Assembly (NCBI GenBank): GCA_904419145.1
Contig: CAJFQQ010000005.1
Span: 1-64,000, forward strand
From: an uncultured Oscillospiraceae bacterium
Lineage (GTDB): Bacteria; Bacillota; Clostridia; Oscillospirales; Oscillospiraceae
Direction of reading: 5' to 3'
Length of the DNA stretch: 64,000 nt
Both the position numbers and the translations under genes were made by a program. Under the pieces are notes generated by a model. That model was not told the origin of the DNA and searched no databases. It saw nothing but the letters and a program-made list of their open reading frames with translations. Of this stretch, positions 52,460 through 61,093 are shown one piece after another (position 1 is the stretch's first letter; each line of letters starts with the position of its first letter).

Positions 52460-53365
52460 ATGTATCAGAATTTTGACGCCATGATTGCTGCGGCAAAACA
52501 GCTCCCGGCAAAACGGACGGTCTGCATTGCCGGCGCAGCTGATCCCAAAATCCTGCATATGGCGGCGGAGCTGGTGAAGGAGGACCTTTGCCGCGTGGTT
52601 CTGGTGGGGGATCAGACAGAAATCGAAGCCCAGGCGCACGATCAGGGGTTGGAGCTGTCGGCGGTTACCTTGATCCATGAGAAAGATACGGCCCAGGTAG
52701 GCCGCACCGCTGCGGCGCAGGTTCATAACGGCGCTGCGGATGTATTGGTGAAGGGAAAGATGAATACCAGCGATTTCCTGCGGGCAGTCCTTGACAAAGA
52801 GGTTGGGCTCCGGACCGGCGATAAGCTCAGCGTCCTGACCTGCTATGATGTCCCTGGGCAGAAAAAGCTGTTTTTCCTGACAGATGGCGGCATGATTGTA
52901 GCCCCTACCCTGGAAGAGAAGGTTATGATCCTGAAAAACGCGGTAGGCGTTCTTCACAATCTGGGGATTGCCAGACCCAAGGTAGCAATCCTCTCCGCCA
53001 ATGAGAAGGTTTCTCCCAGTATGCCCTCCACAGTGGATGCGGCGGAGCTGTGTGCTATGGCCGGGCGGGGCGAGTTGCCCGAGGCCGTTTACGAGGGCCC
53101 CATCGCTTTTGATGTCGCCATGCGGCCGGACGCTGCGTCGGCAAAAGGTATTGAGAGCCGCGTCAGCGGGGATGTGGATCTATTCCTGGTACCCAATATT
53201 GAAACGGGAAATTGCCTGGGGAAATCCATCGGTTATTTTGGCGGAGGACAAACTGCCGGCATTGTGATCGGCGCCAGCCGCCCTGTGGTGATGTCCTCTC
53301 GGGCGGCCTCTATCAAAGGAAAGGTAACGGCCATTGCGTGGGCACTGCTGGCCTGCGGAAATTGA
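52460..53365 (+). CDS. ptb: Phosphotransbutyrylase (phosphate acyltransferase)
   Basis: About 301 residues. The fold of the phosphate acetyl/butyryltransferase family is shown by VLVKGKMNTSDFLRAVLDKE, LFFLTDGGMIVAPTLEEK, VAILSANEKVSPSMPSTVDA and KSIGYFGGGQTAGIVIGASR. It turns an acyl-CoA and phosphate into an acyl phosphate. Being next to buk, it is more likely Ptb than Pta, and it probably accepts branched acyl-CoAs. The start is uncertain: ATG at 52460 is 13 bases after GGAGG; GTG at 52448 overlaps the buk stop but is only one base from GGAGG. Confidence 0.9.
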   Translation: MYQNFDAMIAAAKQLPAKRTVCIAGAADPKILHMAAELVKEDLCRVVLVGDQTEIEAQAHDQGLELSAVTLIHEKDTAQVGRTAAAQVHNGAADVLVKGKMNTSDFLRAVLDKEVGLRTGDKLSVLTCYDVPGQKKLFFLTDGGMIVAPTLEEKVMILKNAVGVLHNLGIARPKVAILSANEKVSPSMPSTVDAAELCAMAGRGELPEAVYEGPIAFDVAMRPDAASAKGIESRVSGDVDLFLVPNIETGNCLGKSIGYFGGGQTAGIVIGASRPVVMSSRAASIKGKVTAIAWALLACGN

Positions 53366-53378
53366 AAAAGGAGTGTGA

Positions 53379-53609
53379 TTGGCATTGAGCAAGGCATATG
53401 TAGATCCGGAGCGGTGCAAGAGCTGCGGTCTGTGCATCGCCTACTGTCCGAAGAAAGCGCTGGAGATGACAGACGAAATCAATTCCCATGGCTACAAGCA
53501 TGTGCAGGTTCTGGAGGATGTCTGCATCGGATGCGGCACCTGCTATACGGTCTGTCCCGACGGTGTGTTCACGATTACGGATGGGGAAGGAGGGAAGATC
53601 CATGGGTGA
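53379..53609 (+). CDS. 2-oxoacid:ferredoxin oxidoreductase, delta (ferredoxin) subunit
   Basis: 76 residues. Two 4Fe-4S motifs are visible: CKSCGLCIAYCPKKAL and CIGCGTCYTVCP. This is the small subunit that takes electrons from the catalytic centre. It is first in a delta-alpha-beta-gamma block, the order of VorDABC/KorDABC enzymes. It starts with TTG at 53379 (AGGAG five bases before) or TTG at 53385. It overlaps the alpha subunit by eight bases. Confidence 0.9.
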   Translation: MALSKAYVDPERCKSCGLCIAYCPKKALEMTDEINSHGYKHVQVLEDVCIGCGTCYTVCPDGVFTITDGEGGKIHG

Positions 53610-54669
53610 TATGATCAAAGGCAACATCGCGGTTGCCGAGGCTGCCGTGCGGGCCGGCATCGAGGTCTATGCCGGTTATCCGATTACCCCCTCTACGGAG
53701 GTCATGGAGTATCTGTCTGACCGGCTGCCGGCGCTGGGGCGCACGTTTATCCAGGCGGAGAGCGAGCTGGCCGCTATCAATATGGTGCTGGGCGTTTCCG
53801 CATGCGGCCGCCGGGTGCTGACCGCCTCCTCCGGCCCGGGCATCTCGCTGAAGCAGGAAGGAATTTCCTATATGGCCCAGATGAATTTCCCCTGTGTGAT
53901 TCTCAATGTGGTGCGCTGGGGCAACGGCCTGGGATCTCTGGACGGCGCTCAGACGGATTATTTGCGGGAGACCAGGGGCGGCGGCAACGGGGATTACCGC
54001 AACATCGTGCTCTGCCCCTCCACGGTGCAGGAGACTGTGGATTTGATGTATGAGGCCTTCGATATTGCGGAAAAGTACCGCTGTATCGTGGTGGTTATGA
54101 CGGACAGCGGCTTGGGACAGATGATGGAGCCCTGCGAAATGCCGCCGTTCCGCGAAATTAAAAAGTGTGACTGGGGTCTGGATGGCACTTATAAGGTAAA
54201 GCGTGCAGACTTTTTGGGTCGGAATATTCCTGGAGAATCCGAAGAATACATCAGGAAGGTCCGTGCCATGCGGGATCATGAACAGCGGTGGGAAACCTAT
54301 GGGGCAGAGGATGCCGAATATATCTTTGTGGCCTTTGGCATGTGCGGCCGGGTAATGAACGGCTTGGTGCGGGAAATGCGCGCTGCGGGAGAAAAAGTTG
54401 GGCTGCTGCGCCCCATCACCGCCTGGCCGTTCCCGGAAAAGGCGTTTGAGGTGCTGCGGGAGAAGAATCCTCAGCTGAAGGGATTGATTACGGTGGAGAC
54501 CAACGGCGAGGGGCAGATGGTGGAGGATGTTGCCCTGTATGCCAAGAAGTGCGGCTTGGGGCATCTGCCTGTCTATGCGCTGCCCTATGCATGCGGGGTT
54601 CCCAAAGATGACGTGGTAAAAGCCGACTTCGAAAAGATCCGCGCCGGCAAAATCAAGGAGGTGTTCTAA
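53602..54669 (+). CDS. 2-oxoacid:ferredoxin oxidoreductase, alpha subunit
   Basis: About 355 residues. It begins with IKGNIAVAEAAVRAGIEVYA, GYPITPSTEVMEYL and ESELAAINMVLGVSACGRRV, the N-terminal pyrimidine-type domain of the enzyme, and later TASSGPGISLKQEGISYM. It oxidatively decarboxylates a 2-oxoacid to acyl-CoA with CO2 release and ferredoxin reduction. The operon context favours branched-chain 2-oxoacids (VOR) over 2-oxoglutarate, which is inference. AAGGAGG lies eight bases before the ATG. Its stop overlaps the beta start by one base. Confidence 0.9.
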   Translation: MGDMIKGNIAVAEAAVRAGIEVYAGYPITPSTEVMEYLSDRLPALGRTFIQAESELAAINMVLGVSACGRRVLTASSGPGISLKQEGISYMAQMNFPCVILNVVRWGNGLGSLDGAQTDYLRETRGGGNGDYRNIVLCPSTVQETVDLMYEAFDIAEKYRCIVVVMTDSGLGQMMEPCEMPPFREIKKCDWGLDGTYKVKRADFLGRNIPGESEEYIRKVRAMRDHEQRWETYGAEDAEYIFVAFGMCGRVMNGLVREMRAAGEKVGLLRPITAWPFPEKAFEVLREKNPQLKGLITVETNGEGQMVEDVALYAKKCGLGHLPVYALPYACGVPKDDVVKADFEKIRAGKIKEVF

Positions 54670-55403
54670 TGGCGATTGAGAGACATGTCCCCTCCCTGTG
54701 CAATTATGCAATGTTTTGCGCTGGCTGCGGGCACGGCGTTCTGCTGCGGCTGATCTGCGAATGCCTTGAGGAGTTTGGCCAGGAGAAGAACACGATTGCC
54801 GCGATTGGTGTGGGCTGCAGCTGCCACCTCAAGTCCGGAATCAACTGCGACTTGGTTCAGTGTCCCCACGGCCGCGCTGGCGCCGTGGCTACAGGCATCC
54901 GCCGGGCGGAGCCGGAAAAATTTGTTTTTACATATCAGGGTGATGGGGATGCCTACAACATTGGGATTGCCGAGACGCTGAACGCTGCATATCGCAATGA
55001 AAACATTTGCGTTTTCGTGGTCAATAATAACAACTTCGGAATGACCGGCGGGCAGATGAGCTGGACCACAATGGAGGGACAGGTAACCGCCACATCTCCC
55101 CACGGTCGGGATATTGCGCTGACTGGCGCACCTATCAAGGTCCCGGAGATGATCGCCCACAGCTTCCATCCGGCATATGTTGCCAGAGGGGCCGTCAGCA
55201 CGCCCAAAGAGATTAACCGTCTGAAGGGATACATCAAAAACGCATTCCAAGCCCAGCTCAACCATGAGGGCTACTCCATGGTGGAGGTATTGAGTACCTG
55301 CCCAACCAACTGGAATATGGATCCCCTGAAGGCTCACCAGCACCTGATGGAGAATGTCGTCCCCTATTATCAGCTGGGTGAATTCAAAAAGAGAGGAGAA
55401 TGA
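54669..55403 (+). CDS. 2-oxoacid:ferredoxin oxidoreductase, beta (TPP-binding) subunit
   Basis: 244 residues. The thiamine-diphosphate-binding motif is seen as TYQGDGDAYNIGIAETLNA followed by NNNNFGMTGGQMS. CAGCGHGVLLRLICE near the start and GVGCSC are conserved cysteines that hold a further Fe-S cluster. It is the catalytic partner of the alpha subunit. Start and stop codons overlap both neighbours (ATGA-type at 55400), so synthesis is coupled. Confidence 0.92.
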   Translation: MAIERHVPSLCNYAMFCAGCGHGVLLRLICECLEEFGQEKNTIAAIGVGCSCHLKSGINCDLVQCPHGRAGAVATGIRRAEPEKFVFTYQGDGDAYNIGIAETLNAAYRNENICVFVVNNNNFGMTGGQMSWTTMEGQVTATSPHGRDIALTGAPIKVPEMIAHSFHPAYVARGAVSTPKEINRLKGYIKNAFQAQLNHEGYSMVEVLSTCPTNWNMDPLKAHQHLMENVVPYYQLGEFKKRGE

Positions 55404-55942
55404 GCATGCGTGAGGTATTATTCGCTGGCTTTGGCGGCCAGGGTGTTCTCACCGCCGGCCTGATCCTGTCTCAGATTGCCCTCTACTCGGGGAAAAATGC
55501 TACCTGGATGCCCTCTTATGGCGCGGCTATGCGCGGGGGCACTGCCAACTGTACCGTCCATTATGGAGACGGCCCTGTTTATAATCCGGGTCAGCAAAAG
55601 CCGGATCTGCTGCTGGCGATGAACACGCCGTCCTTCAAAAAGTTCAGCGGCATTGTGCGTACCGGCGGGATTGTTCTATACAATGCAGACATGATGACAG
55701 AGGATGCTGCAGTTCGCGAGGGAGTCCGATTGGTTCCGGTAAACTGTAACCAGATTGCTGATAAACTGAATAATCCCAGGGGAGCGAATATTGTTATGAT
55801 GGGCGCCATCGTGAAACTTCTGGGCGATTTTGAGTACGAGACTGGGCTGGCCGGTATGAACGACATGTTCCGAAAAAAGGGAAAAGAGAAATTCGAGGCC
55901 AAAAATACGGAGGCGTTCCAAGCCGGATATGCGGCTGTCTGA
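55400..55942 (+). CDS. 2-oxoacid:ferredoxin oxidoreductase, gamma subunit
   Basis: 180 residues. It reads REVLFAGFGGQGVLTAGLIL and PSYGAAMRGGTANCTVHYGD, the gamma-domain hallmarks. In some enzymes this part is fused to alpha; here it is separate, giving a four-subunit form. Two starts are possible (ATG 55400 or 55406). It is the last gene of the operon; a strong terminator follows. Confidence 0.92.
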   Translation: MSMREVLFAGFGGQGVLTAGLILSQIALYSGKNATWMPSYGAAMRGGTANCTVHYGDGPVYNPGQQKPDLLLAMNTPSFKKFSGIVRTGGIVLYNADMMTEDAAVREGVRLVPVNCNQIADKLNNPRGANIVMMGAIVKLLGDFEYETGLAGMNDMFRKKGKEKFEAKNTEAFQAGYAAV

Positions 55943-55986
55943 TACCCACTGCGGCACCGAGATGGAGAGATTGATTTGAAAAGCTG

Positions 55987-56027
55987 GCGGGCAAGATGAT
56001 ACAATCATCTTGCCCGCTGATTTTTGT
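55987..56027 (+). terminator. Intrinsic terminator of the amino-acid fermentation operon
   Basis: GCGGGCAAGATGA and TCATCTTGCCCGC are perfect 13-base arms around a five-base loop, followed by TGATTTTTG. Confidence 0.92.
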
Positions 56028-56150
56028 CCCCTTTTTTCTGCAGCTATGATAGGGCAAAAATATGCAAATGCAAAAGTTTTTTATAAAGTGAGATGCCGGT
56101 AGCTGCTGCGTCGTTTTAATCATAGGAACAGCGGCAGAGGAGGGATCAGA

Positions 56151-56679
56151 TTGCTGACAATGTATCTGGCCATGCTGGGCAGCGAGGCGGACCGGGAGCG
56201 GTTTGCCCTGCTCTACGAGGCCCATGAGAAGCGGCTCTACGCCGTGGCACTGAAAATTTTGGGAAATCCCGTCCAGGCAGAGGATGCCGCCCAGCAGGCC
56301 TGGCTCCAGGTGCTGCGCAACTGGGACCGGGTCAATGGCCTGGAGTGGGAGGCGGCGGCCAAATATCTGGCTGTGGCTGCCAAAAACGCCGCTTTGGATT
56401 CCTTGAAAAAGGAGCGGTGGACTGCCTCCATGCCGGAGGACTGGGACGCGCCTGCGCCGGAGCACAACCTCGGGGAGTATCCATCGGCTGGTAGAACTGA
56501 TTTGTTCTATGCCAGAGGGATACCGGCGCATTTTGGAACTGAAATTTGTGGAGGAGGAGACCAACCAGGCCATCGCCCGGCGGCTGGGGCTCAAGGAGTC
56601 CACTGTTTCCACCCGAATCCAGCGGGGGCGGAAACTGCTCCTGGCCGCTATGGAACAGGAGGGATACTGCTATGACTGA
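56151..56679 (+). pseudogene. ECF-like sigma-70 factor with a frameshift
   Basis: Region 2 is read from the TTG at 56151 (FALLYEAHEKRLYAVALKIL, then DAAQQAWLQVLRNWDRV). The frame is lost near 56472. Region 4 continues in the next frame as SMPEGYRRILELKFVEEETN, then QAIARRLGLKESTVSTRIQ, to the TGA at 56677-56679. Removing one G from the GGGG at 56472-56475 joins the two halves (HNLGSIHRLVELI). The next gene starts eight bases inside this one, as in sigma/anti-sigma pairs. It could be a true inactivation, phase variation in the G-run, or a sequencing error. TTG at 56151 has GGAGGG six bases before it. Confidence 0.8.
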
Positions 56680-57892
56680 GAACCGCTTTGACGCGCTGCT
56701 GCGCGATGCCCTGCTGGACGCCAACTGGCTGGAATACCGTACCGTCTGGGAGGAGGCGGAGGAGCCGGATTTCTCGCCGCCCTATCTCCGCTGGCGGAGG
56801 AACCTGCTGGCGGATCCATTTGGCTTTGTGAAACGGAAACTGCGCCCGGTGTGGGTCCGGGCGCTGCGGATGGCAGCCTGCATTGTCCTGATCTCCGCCG
56901 TGGCGCTGGGAACGCTGATGGCGGTGAGTCCCACGGTTCGGGCGGCGGTGCTGAACTGGCTGCGGGAGATCAGCGGGAATTACATGACCTACACCTCGGA
57001 CCAGTCCGCACAGACTGATGCCCTGCCCTCCAACTGGCGTATCACCTGGCTGCCGGAGGGCTGGGAACTGCGGGAATTGACCTCCAACGGCCAGATCTAC
57101 GAGGAGCCGTCTAGCCAGGGTGGGCTGACTTTTGCCTGTGCGCCGCCCGGCGATTCCCAGATGGCCACCAATGTTTACGATGTTGAAGATGCGGATGTGG
57201 TACGCAGCACGATCCAGGTACAAGGGGCCGACGCGGACTACTATGAATCTGAGGCTTACCGGGTACTGCTGTGGGAGAATGAAGCGGGTTTCCTGTTCCT
57301 GCTGCGGAACACAGGAGGCTTGGCAGAGGAGGACTTTCTGAAGGTTGCGGAGAGCGTCTCCTATTACGAGGGATCTGGCACGGCCTATGTGCTGGACTGG
57401 GCCTCAGAGGACTACGAACCTCTCAACCGCTATGAACTGATTGGAGCCTGCACAGAGGAATGGATCAACGATGCCGACCAGGTGCTGTTGACCTGGCAGT
57501 ATATCACCGACCCCGTATGCTCCTTCGCTACGCCGGAGGGCGAGCCGGAGGAAATCCCCTTGGGGAACGGTGTGACTGCCCAATACTGGGCAGCAGCGGA
57601 ATCGTTCCAAGGTGAGCCCGCCACCGTCATTATAAACGGGGAGGAGATGGAACTGGATGGTTCCACCATCACGGTAAACGGCTTTACCATCACTGTCGGT
57701 ACAGGTCCGGGGGAGGCCTCCAGCAGCACCCTGCTGTGGACAGGCCCGGATAGCGATACTACCTTTCTGCTGCAGGGTATCCTGAGCCGCGAGAACCTGC
57801 TGGACATGGCCCGGAGCCTTCGGGAAGTTCCAGCCAATCCGTCGCCTCCGTCCCATAATATCTTGTTTTCAGAGGGGACCGCCGGTGGCTGA
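56672..57892 (+). CDS. Membrane protein with DUF4367 domain, probable anti-sigma partner
   Basis: 406 residues. A cytoplasmic N-terminus (about 1-65; FDALLRDALLDANWLEYRTV), one membrane helix (about 66-88; MAACIVLISAVALGTLMAV) and a large outer part follow. The outer part has repeats of the DUF4367 kind (PSNWRITWLPEGWELRELT, QVQGADADYYESEAYRVLLW, LLRNTGGLAEEDFLKVAESV). Genes of this type directly after ECF-like sigma factors act as their anti-sigma or sensor partner. Here the sigma gene is frameshifted, so the pair may be broken. It overlaps the sigma gene by eight bases. Confidence 0.78.
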   Translation: MTENRFDALLRDALLDANWLEYRTVWEEAEEPDFSPPYLRWRRNLLADPFGFVKRKLRPVWVRALRMAACIVLISAVALGTLMAVSPTVRAAVLNWLREISGNYMTYTSDQSAQTDALPSNWRITWLPEGWELRELTSNGQIYEEPSSQGGLTFACAPPGDSQMATNVYDVEDADVVRSTIQVQGADADYYESEAYRVLLWENEAGFLFLLRNTGGLAEEDFLKVAESVSYYEGSGTAYVLDWASEDYEPLNRYELIGACTEEWINDADQVLLTWQYITDPVCSFATPEGEPEEIPLGNGVTAQYWAAAESFQGEPATVIINGEEMELDGSTITVNGFTITVGTGPGEASSSTLLWTGPDSDTTFLLQGILSRENLLDMARSLREVPANPSPPSHNILFSEGTAGG

Positions 57893-57934
57893 GGCAAAGA
57901 TTTTCAAAATTTTTTGAAAATTGTGAGACGCAGC

Positions 57935-57977
57935 GCCCTCCCCGTTCGTTTCTAAGGCAGAAGCGAACGGGGAGGGC
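57935..57977 (+). terminator. Hairpin after the DUF4367 gene
   Basis: GCCCTCCCCGTTCG and CGAACGGGGAGGGC are perfect 14-base arms, followed by TTCTCC, a weak T-tail. TTTTCAA/TTGAAAA lies just before it. Confidence 0.6.
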
Positions 57978-58015
57978 TTCTCCGTTCCAAAAAAACAGAA
58001 AGGATGAGAAAAACG

Positions 58016-59224
58016 ATGAAAACCAGAAGAAGCGCGTTTCTGTCCGGCTGTCTCACCACCCTGCTGCTCCTGACGCTGGGCACTTCTGTCCTGGCTGCCT
58101 CAGGGCAGATCTCGTTCAACGTCTGCAGCGTGGCGGTGGACGGGGAGACAGAAATCACCGCCGGGAGCACTGTCACGGCCTCCAACGGACAGCAGATCCC
58201 CTCCTCCATCCTCTACACCGATGCCGCCGGCGGCGGGACCAACTACCTGCCCCTGCGGACCATCAGCCAACTGCTGGGGGTGGAGGTGGGCTATGACGCC
58301 GCCACTAAGACGGCGTATATCGGCCAATGGCCGGAAACCGCAGCCACAGCGGGAAAACGGTGGCAAAAGGAGGTTGATGGAAGGACTGTCACCTATTTCT
58401 GCGAGGAGGAGGGCCACATATATACCACGCCCCTGACCTACCGCCCCACCTGGCAAGCGGATGGATGGGGCCTCGATGAGATGAGCCACGATGTCCGCAA
58501 TTACACCACTTCCTGGCAGTACAGCGGGCCGGAGGGGACAGTTACCATGCAGTGCGCTTATCCGTCCACTGCAGGGTTCGGCAGGCAGATGAACAGCACA
58601 GAGGCCATTGAAAACTGTCAGACTGTGACAGTACAGGGCCGCAGCGCAGATTACTATCAGGATGGGAATTTCCATTTGCTGGTCTGGGAAAATCCGGAAG
58701 GAATCCTCTTTTATCTATCTGGGAAAAACGTGACGCGGGATCTGCTGATAGATGCGGCGGAGAGTGTGGAGCCCTGTACCGCAACAGTTGGAACATATTC
58801 GCTGGGCTGGCTTCCCCAGGGCTATTCCCGGATGGAGCGCTATGTCATTGCGGATACCCAGCAGGAGTACTGGGTCCGGGATGGGGTGGCCCTCTCTTGG
58901 ATGGCTTCGGGCAGTGAACTCTCCCTCCCGGACTGGGAGAGCAGCGCCGCGGATATCAGGGATATGGAGGGCCAATTCTGGGAGGCGGAGGAACTCCACA
59001 GCAGTGATGACAAGGAAGAGGATCCTGATACCGGGGATACAGGTGTCACGATTACCACCGCTGTAATCCCAGGGGAGCAGGGGATGAACACCCTGGCCTG
59101 GCAAGACCCGGATACGGGGCTCTATTTCCGCCTGCAGAGTATTCTGGATAAAGACATCATGCTCCATATAGCAGAACAGGTGGCGTCGGTCCAGCCATCC
59201 GGGCAATTGGGGAGAGCGTCATAG
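58016..59224 (+). CDS. Secreted protein with copper-amine-oxidase-like N-terminal (stalk) domain and DUF4367-like region
   Basis: About 402 residues. The signal peptide has the hydrophobic core GCLTTLLLLTLGTSVLA. Residues 30-110 are a stalk domain (VAVDGETEITAGSTVT, NYLPLRTISQLLGVEVGYD, ATKTAYIGQW), a copper amine oxidase N-terminal-like fold found in many secreted clostridial proteins. The rest resembles the outer part of the previous gene (VQGRSADYYQDGNFHLLVWE; LLIDAAESV). It may work with that protein at the cell surface; no enzyme motif is seen. The ATG at 58016 is preferred; GAAAGG directly abuts the ATG at 58004. Confidence 0.75.
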   Translation: MKTRRSAFLSGCLTTLLLLTLGTSVLAASGQISFNVCSVAVDGETEITAGSTVTASNGQQIPSSILYTDAAGGGTNYLPLRTISQLLGVEVGYDAATKTAYIGQWPETAATAGKRWQKEVDGRTVTYFCEEEGHIYTTPLTYRPTWQADGWGLDEMSHDVRNYTTSWQYSGPEGTVTMQCAYPSTAGFGRQMNSTEAIENCQTVTVQGRSADYYQDGNFHLLVWENPEGILFYLSGKNVTRDLLIDAAESVEPCTATVGTYSLGWLPQGYSRMERYVIADTQQEYWVRDGVALSWMASGSELSLPDWESSAADIRDMEGQFWEAEELHSSDDKEEDPDTGDTGVTITTAVIPGEQGMNTLAWQDPDTGLYFRLQSILDKDIMLHIAEQVASVQPSGQLGRAS

Positions 59225-59828
59225 CTTGATGATTTCCTGGACGTCAGGGACAGAGGCTGTGAACACCTGACAAAAGGGTAAACGGGTCCGGGTCGCATCC
59301 CAGGATCCGACAATTGCAGAATGGAGCGCTTTTACAAAGGAGAAGCCGTCGATTTCGCCGGAAATCGACGGCTTCTCCTTTGTAAAAGGTTTACACCGAT
59401 TTGATTGAAACGCACACGCTGTGCGTTTGGAAGGAGCGGAACCAGGGCGTGGACTCCGCCATATCCGTTGGGCGGACAGTGATGCTGTCGGAAAAATCGA
59501 GACGGCGGACAGGAACTTCCGCGTCATATAGGGATTGAAGGCTGTGTGTCGGGGCTGCAGAATAAGTGGCTTTTGATGCTATACATTTTCCTGTCAAAAC
59601 GAGTCAAATTTTGTCTGTATATGTCAAACAGGAGACAAAAGCAAAAAAATGGAATATGATGGAAATAGGAGTAAGGACAAAAGCCGGATGCTGCCAAGGA
59701 AAAGGCAAAGATGCCTTCGCCAAAGTTGAGTTCTATGTATTGATTTTGCAGAGGACGGTTAATTTTTGAATTCTTGCTCCCTTGCACTGCAAAGCTATCT
59801 GATCGTTTATGCAAAGGGGGAGGTTATT
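59225..59828. other. Gap with a long perfect palindrome
   Basis: No protein that I can name is encoded. The palindrome at 59330-59387 is listed separately. The last 200 bases (59630-59828) are AT-rich and probably hold the promoter of the Spo0A-C-like gene. Confidence 0.5.
59330..59387. repeat. Perfect 27-bp inverted repeat with a four-base loop
   Basis: The left arm (59330-59356, starting TTTTACAAAGGAG) and right arm (59361-59387, ending CTCCTTTGTAAAA) are exact reverse complements around GCCG. No clear T-run outside the arms is present on either strand, so it is not an ordinary terminator. It could be a mobile-element remnant, a processing site or a strong bidirectional stop. Confidence 0.85.
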
Positions 59829-60179
59829 ATGGACACAATTATCCGCAATACGCTGCGTCCTTTTGGGATTACTCGCAATTACCGTGGATATCCCCAGACT
59901 GTCTTTGCAATTGCGCTGGTAATAGAGGACGAAGCCCGCCTACGTCATATTATGGCGGATATCTATGAGGTAGTGGCAGAACAGATCCACTGCAAGGCGG
60001 CAAATGTGGAACGTAATATCAGGACCGTTATTTTGTGCGCATGGCGGAAAAACCGCGCGCTACTATGTGAGATGGCAGGCTATCCGGTTGTAACGCCGCC
60101 ATCTGTATCCCAGTTCCTAGATGTTGTGGCATCATATATTCAAAGGAATCCGTTTCCAGTGCCTGCACACCAGAGCTAA
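59829..60179 (+). CDS. Small stand-alone Spo0A C-terminal-like DNA-binding protein
   Basis: 116 residues. IRNTLRPFGITRNYRGYPQT, VIEDEARLRHIMADIYEVVA, ANVERNIRTVILCAWRK and PPSVSQFLDVVASYIQR follow the helices of the Spo0A C-terminal domain (compare its VERAIRHAIEVAW). Spo0A binds the TGTCGAA-type 0A box and starts sporulation, but the receiver is missing here, so the protein would not be phosphorylated. It may act as a competitor or a dedicated regulator. GGGGGAGG lies five bases before the ATG at 59829. A second, diverged one follows. Confidence 0.8.
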   Translation: MDTIIRNTLRPFGITRNYRGYPQTVFAIALVIEDEARLRHIMADIYEVVAEQIHCKAANVERNIRTVILCAWRKNRALLCEMAGYPVVTPPSVSQFLDVVASYIQRNPFPVPAHQS

Positions 60180-60264
60180 GTCTGAGCAAGAGCGCTTTGT
60201 CCAGCCCGTGTCTATCTATTTTTGTAATTTGGCGGTAACATCGTAACTTAAAAGGAGGATTGAA

Positions 60265-60810
60265 ATGACTCGGGCAGAAGAGATGATACGATGGATTATA
60301 GGCACAGATTTTAAGGAATGCTATGTGGTTTTGTCACAGGCTATAGATGTAGCTTATGGGGCATTGCCGGAAAAACTTTCTATAGGCGATATTGGGCGTC
60401 AGGTTCACATCCAGACGGGGAAGGGAAAGACCGCTGTCTCCAAGGCGCTTTCCCGGGCAGCTGCCGAGATATGGGATCACGGGGATCAGGCAGTCCTGGC
60501 GGAGATATTTGGGAAGCAAATGGAACGGTGTGAAAAACCGCTGCCACGGGATTTGGTCTTTGCTCTGGCGTACTTTATGGAAAGGAGGCTGGTAAGATAC
60601 CAAGTCTGGCGAGACAGGTATGATGGAAAGGAAGGCATTGTGGCGGTGGATCCGGTTACGGGGCGTTGGCTGGAGTCGGTATCGTTCCATCCGGAGAATC
60701 TGCAGATTGAGCAGTTTGTCCAATTGTTCAACCAGGATCATATCCCGTTGGAGCATTTCCGCGATTTTTTCGCGGGAAGCGAGTTGATGGAGCCGTTTGA
60801 GAGAATGTAA
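60265..60810 (+). CDS. Second Spo0A C-terminal-like DNA-binding protein with extra C-terminal part
   Basis: 181 residues. The first 110 resemble a Spo0A C-terminal domain (VVLSQAIDVAYGALPEKLSI, then KGKTAVSKALSRAAAEIWDHGDQ), though more weakly than its neighbour. The remaining 70 (LVRYQVWRDRYDGKEG, VTGRWLESVSFHPENLQIE) match nothing that I recognise. It lies about 85 bases after the first such gene. There is no receiver. It could be a paralogue that arose by local duplication. AAAAGGAGG lies eight bases before the ATG. Confidence 0.65.
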   Translation: MTRAEEMIRWIIGTDFKECYVVLSQAIDVAYGALPEKLSIGDIGRQVHIQTGKGKTAVSKALSRAAAEIWDHGDQAVLAEIFGKQMERCEKPLPRDLVFALAYFMERRLVRYQVWRDRYDGKEGIVAVDPVTGRWLESVSFHPENLQIEQFVQLFNQDHIPLEHFRDFFAGSELMEPFERM

Positions 60811-60825
60811 TAAATGCATCGATAC

Positions 60826-60860
60826 AGCCGGCCCCCGCACATTTTGTGCGGGATCCGGCT
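60826..60860 (+). terminator. Hairpin after the second Spo0A-C-like gene
   Basis: AGCCGG/CCGGCT form the outer and CCCGCACA/TGTGCGGG the inner stem. Only a weak T-tail (CTTGTG) follows. Confidence 0.6.
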
Positions 60861-61093
60861 CTTGTGCTGCATGGGGAGATCTGTTGCTATAAAGCGAGAT
60901 AAAGCGGCTGTATCCTCTTCCCGTGACAATGCCATACGGCGGCCCTGTGTATAGAGGCGGCAGGGCCCCCATTTTCCCATGATAAAAGAAGATGCATTTT
61001 TATGCCGGAAGAGGCGGAAGTATGACATATGCAGCGTGGGAATTGCGGAGGGGAGAGATGCTGTTTGCAGGATCCGCCGTCTCCATATTTGGC

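Noticed and set aside
59391..59597. A minus-strand frame after the palindrome as a recombinase remnant
   Set aside because: I could not match any part to a named recombinase or transposase, and the frame lacks a ribosome site.
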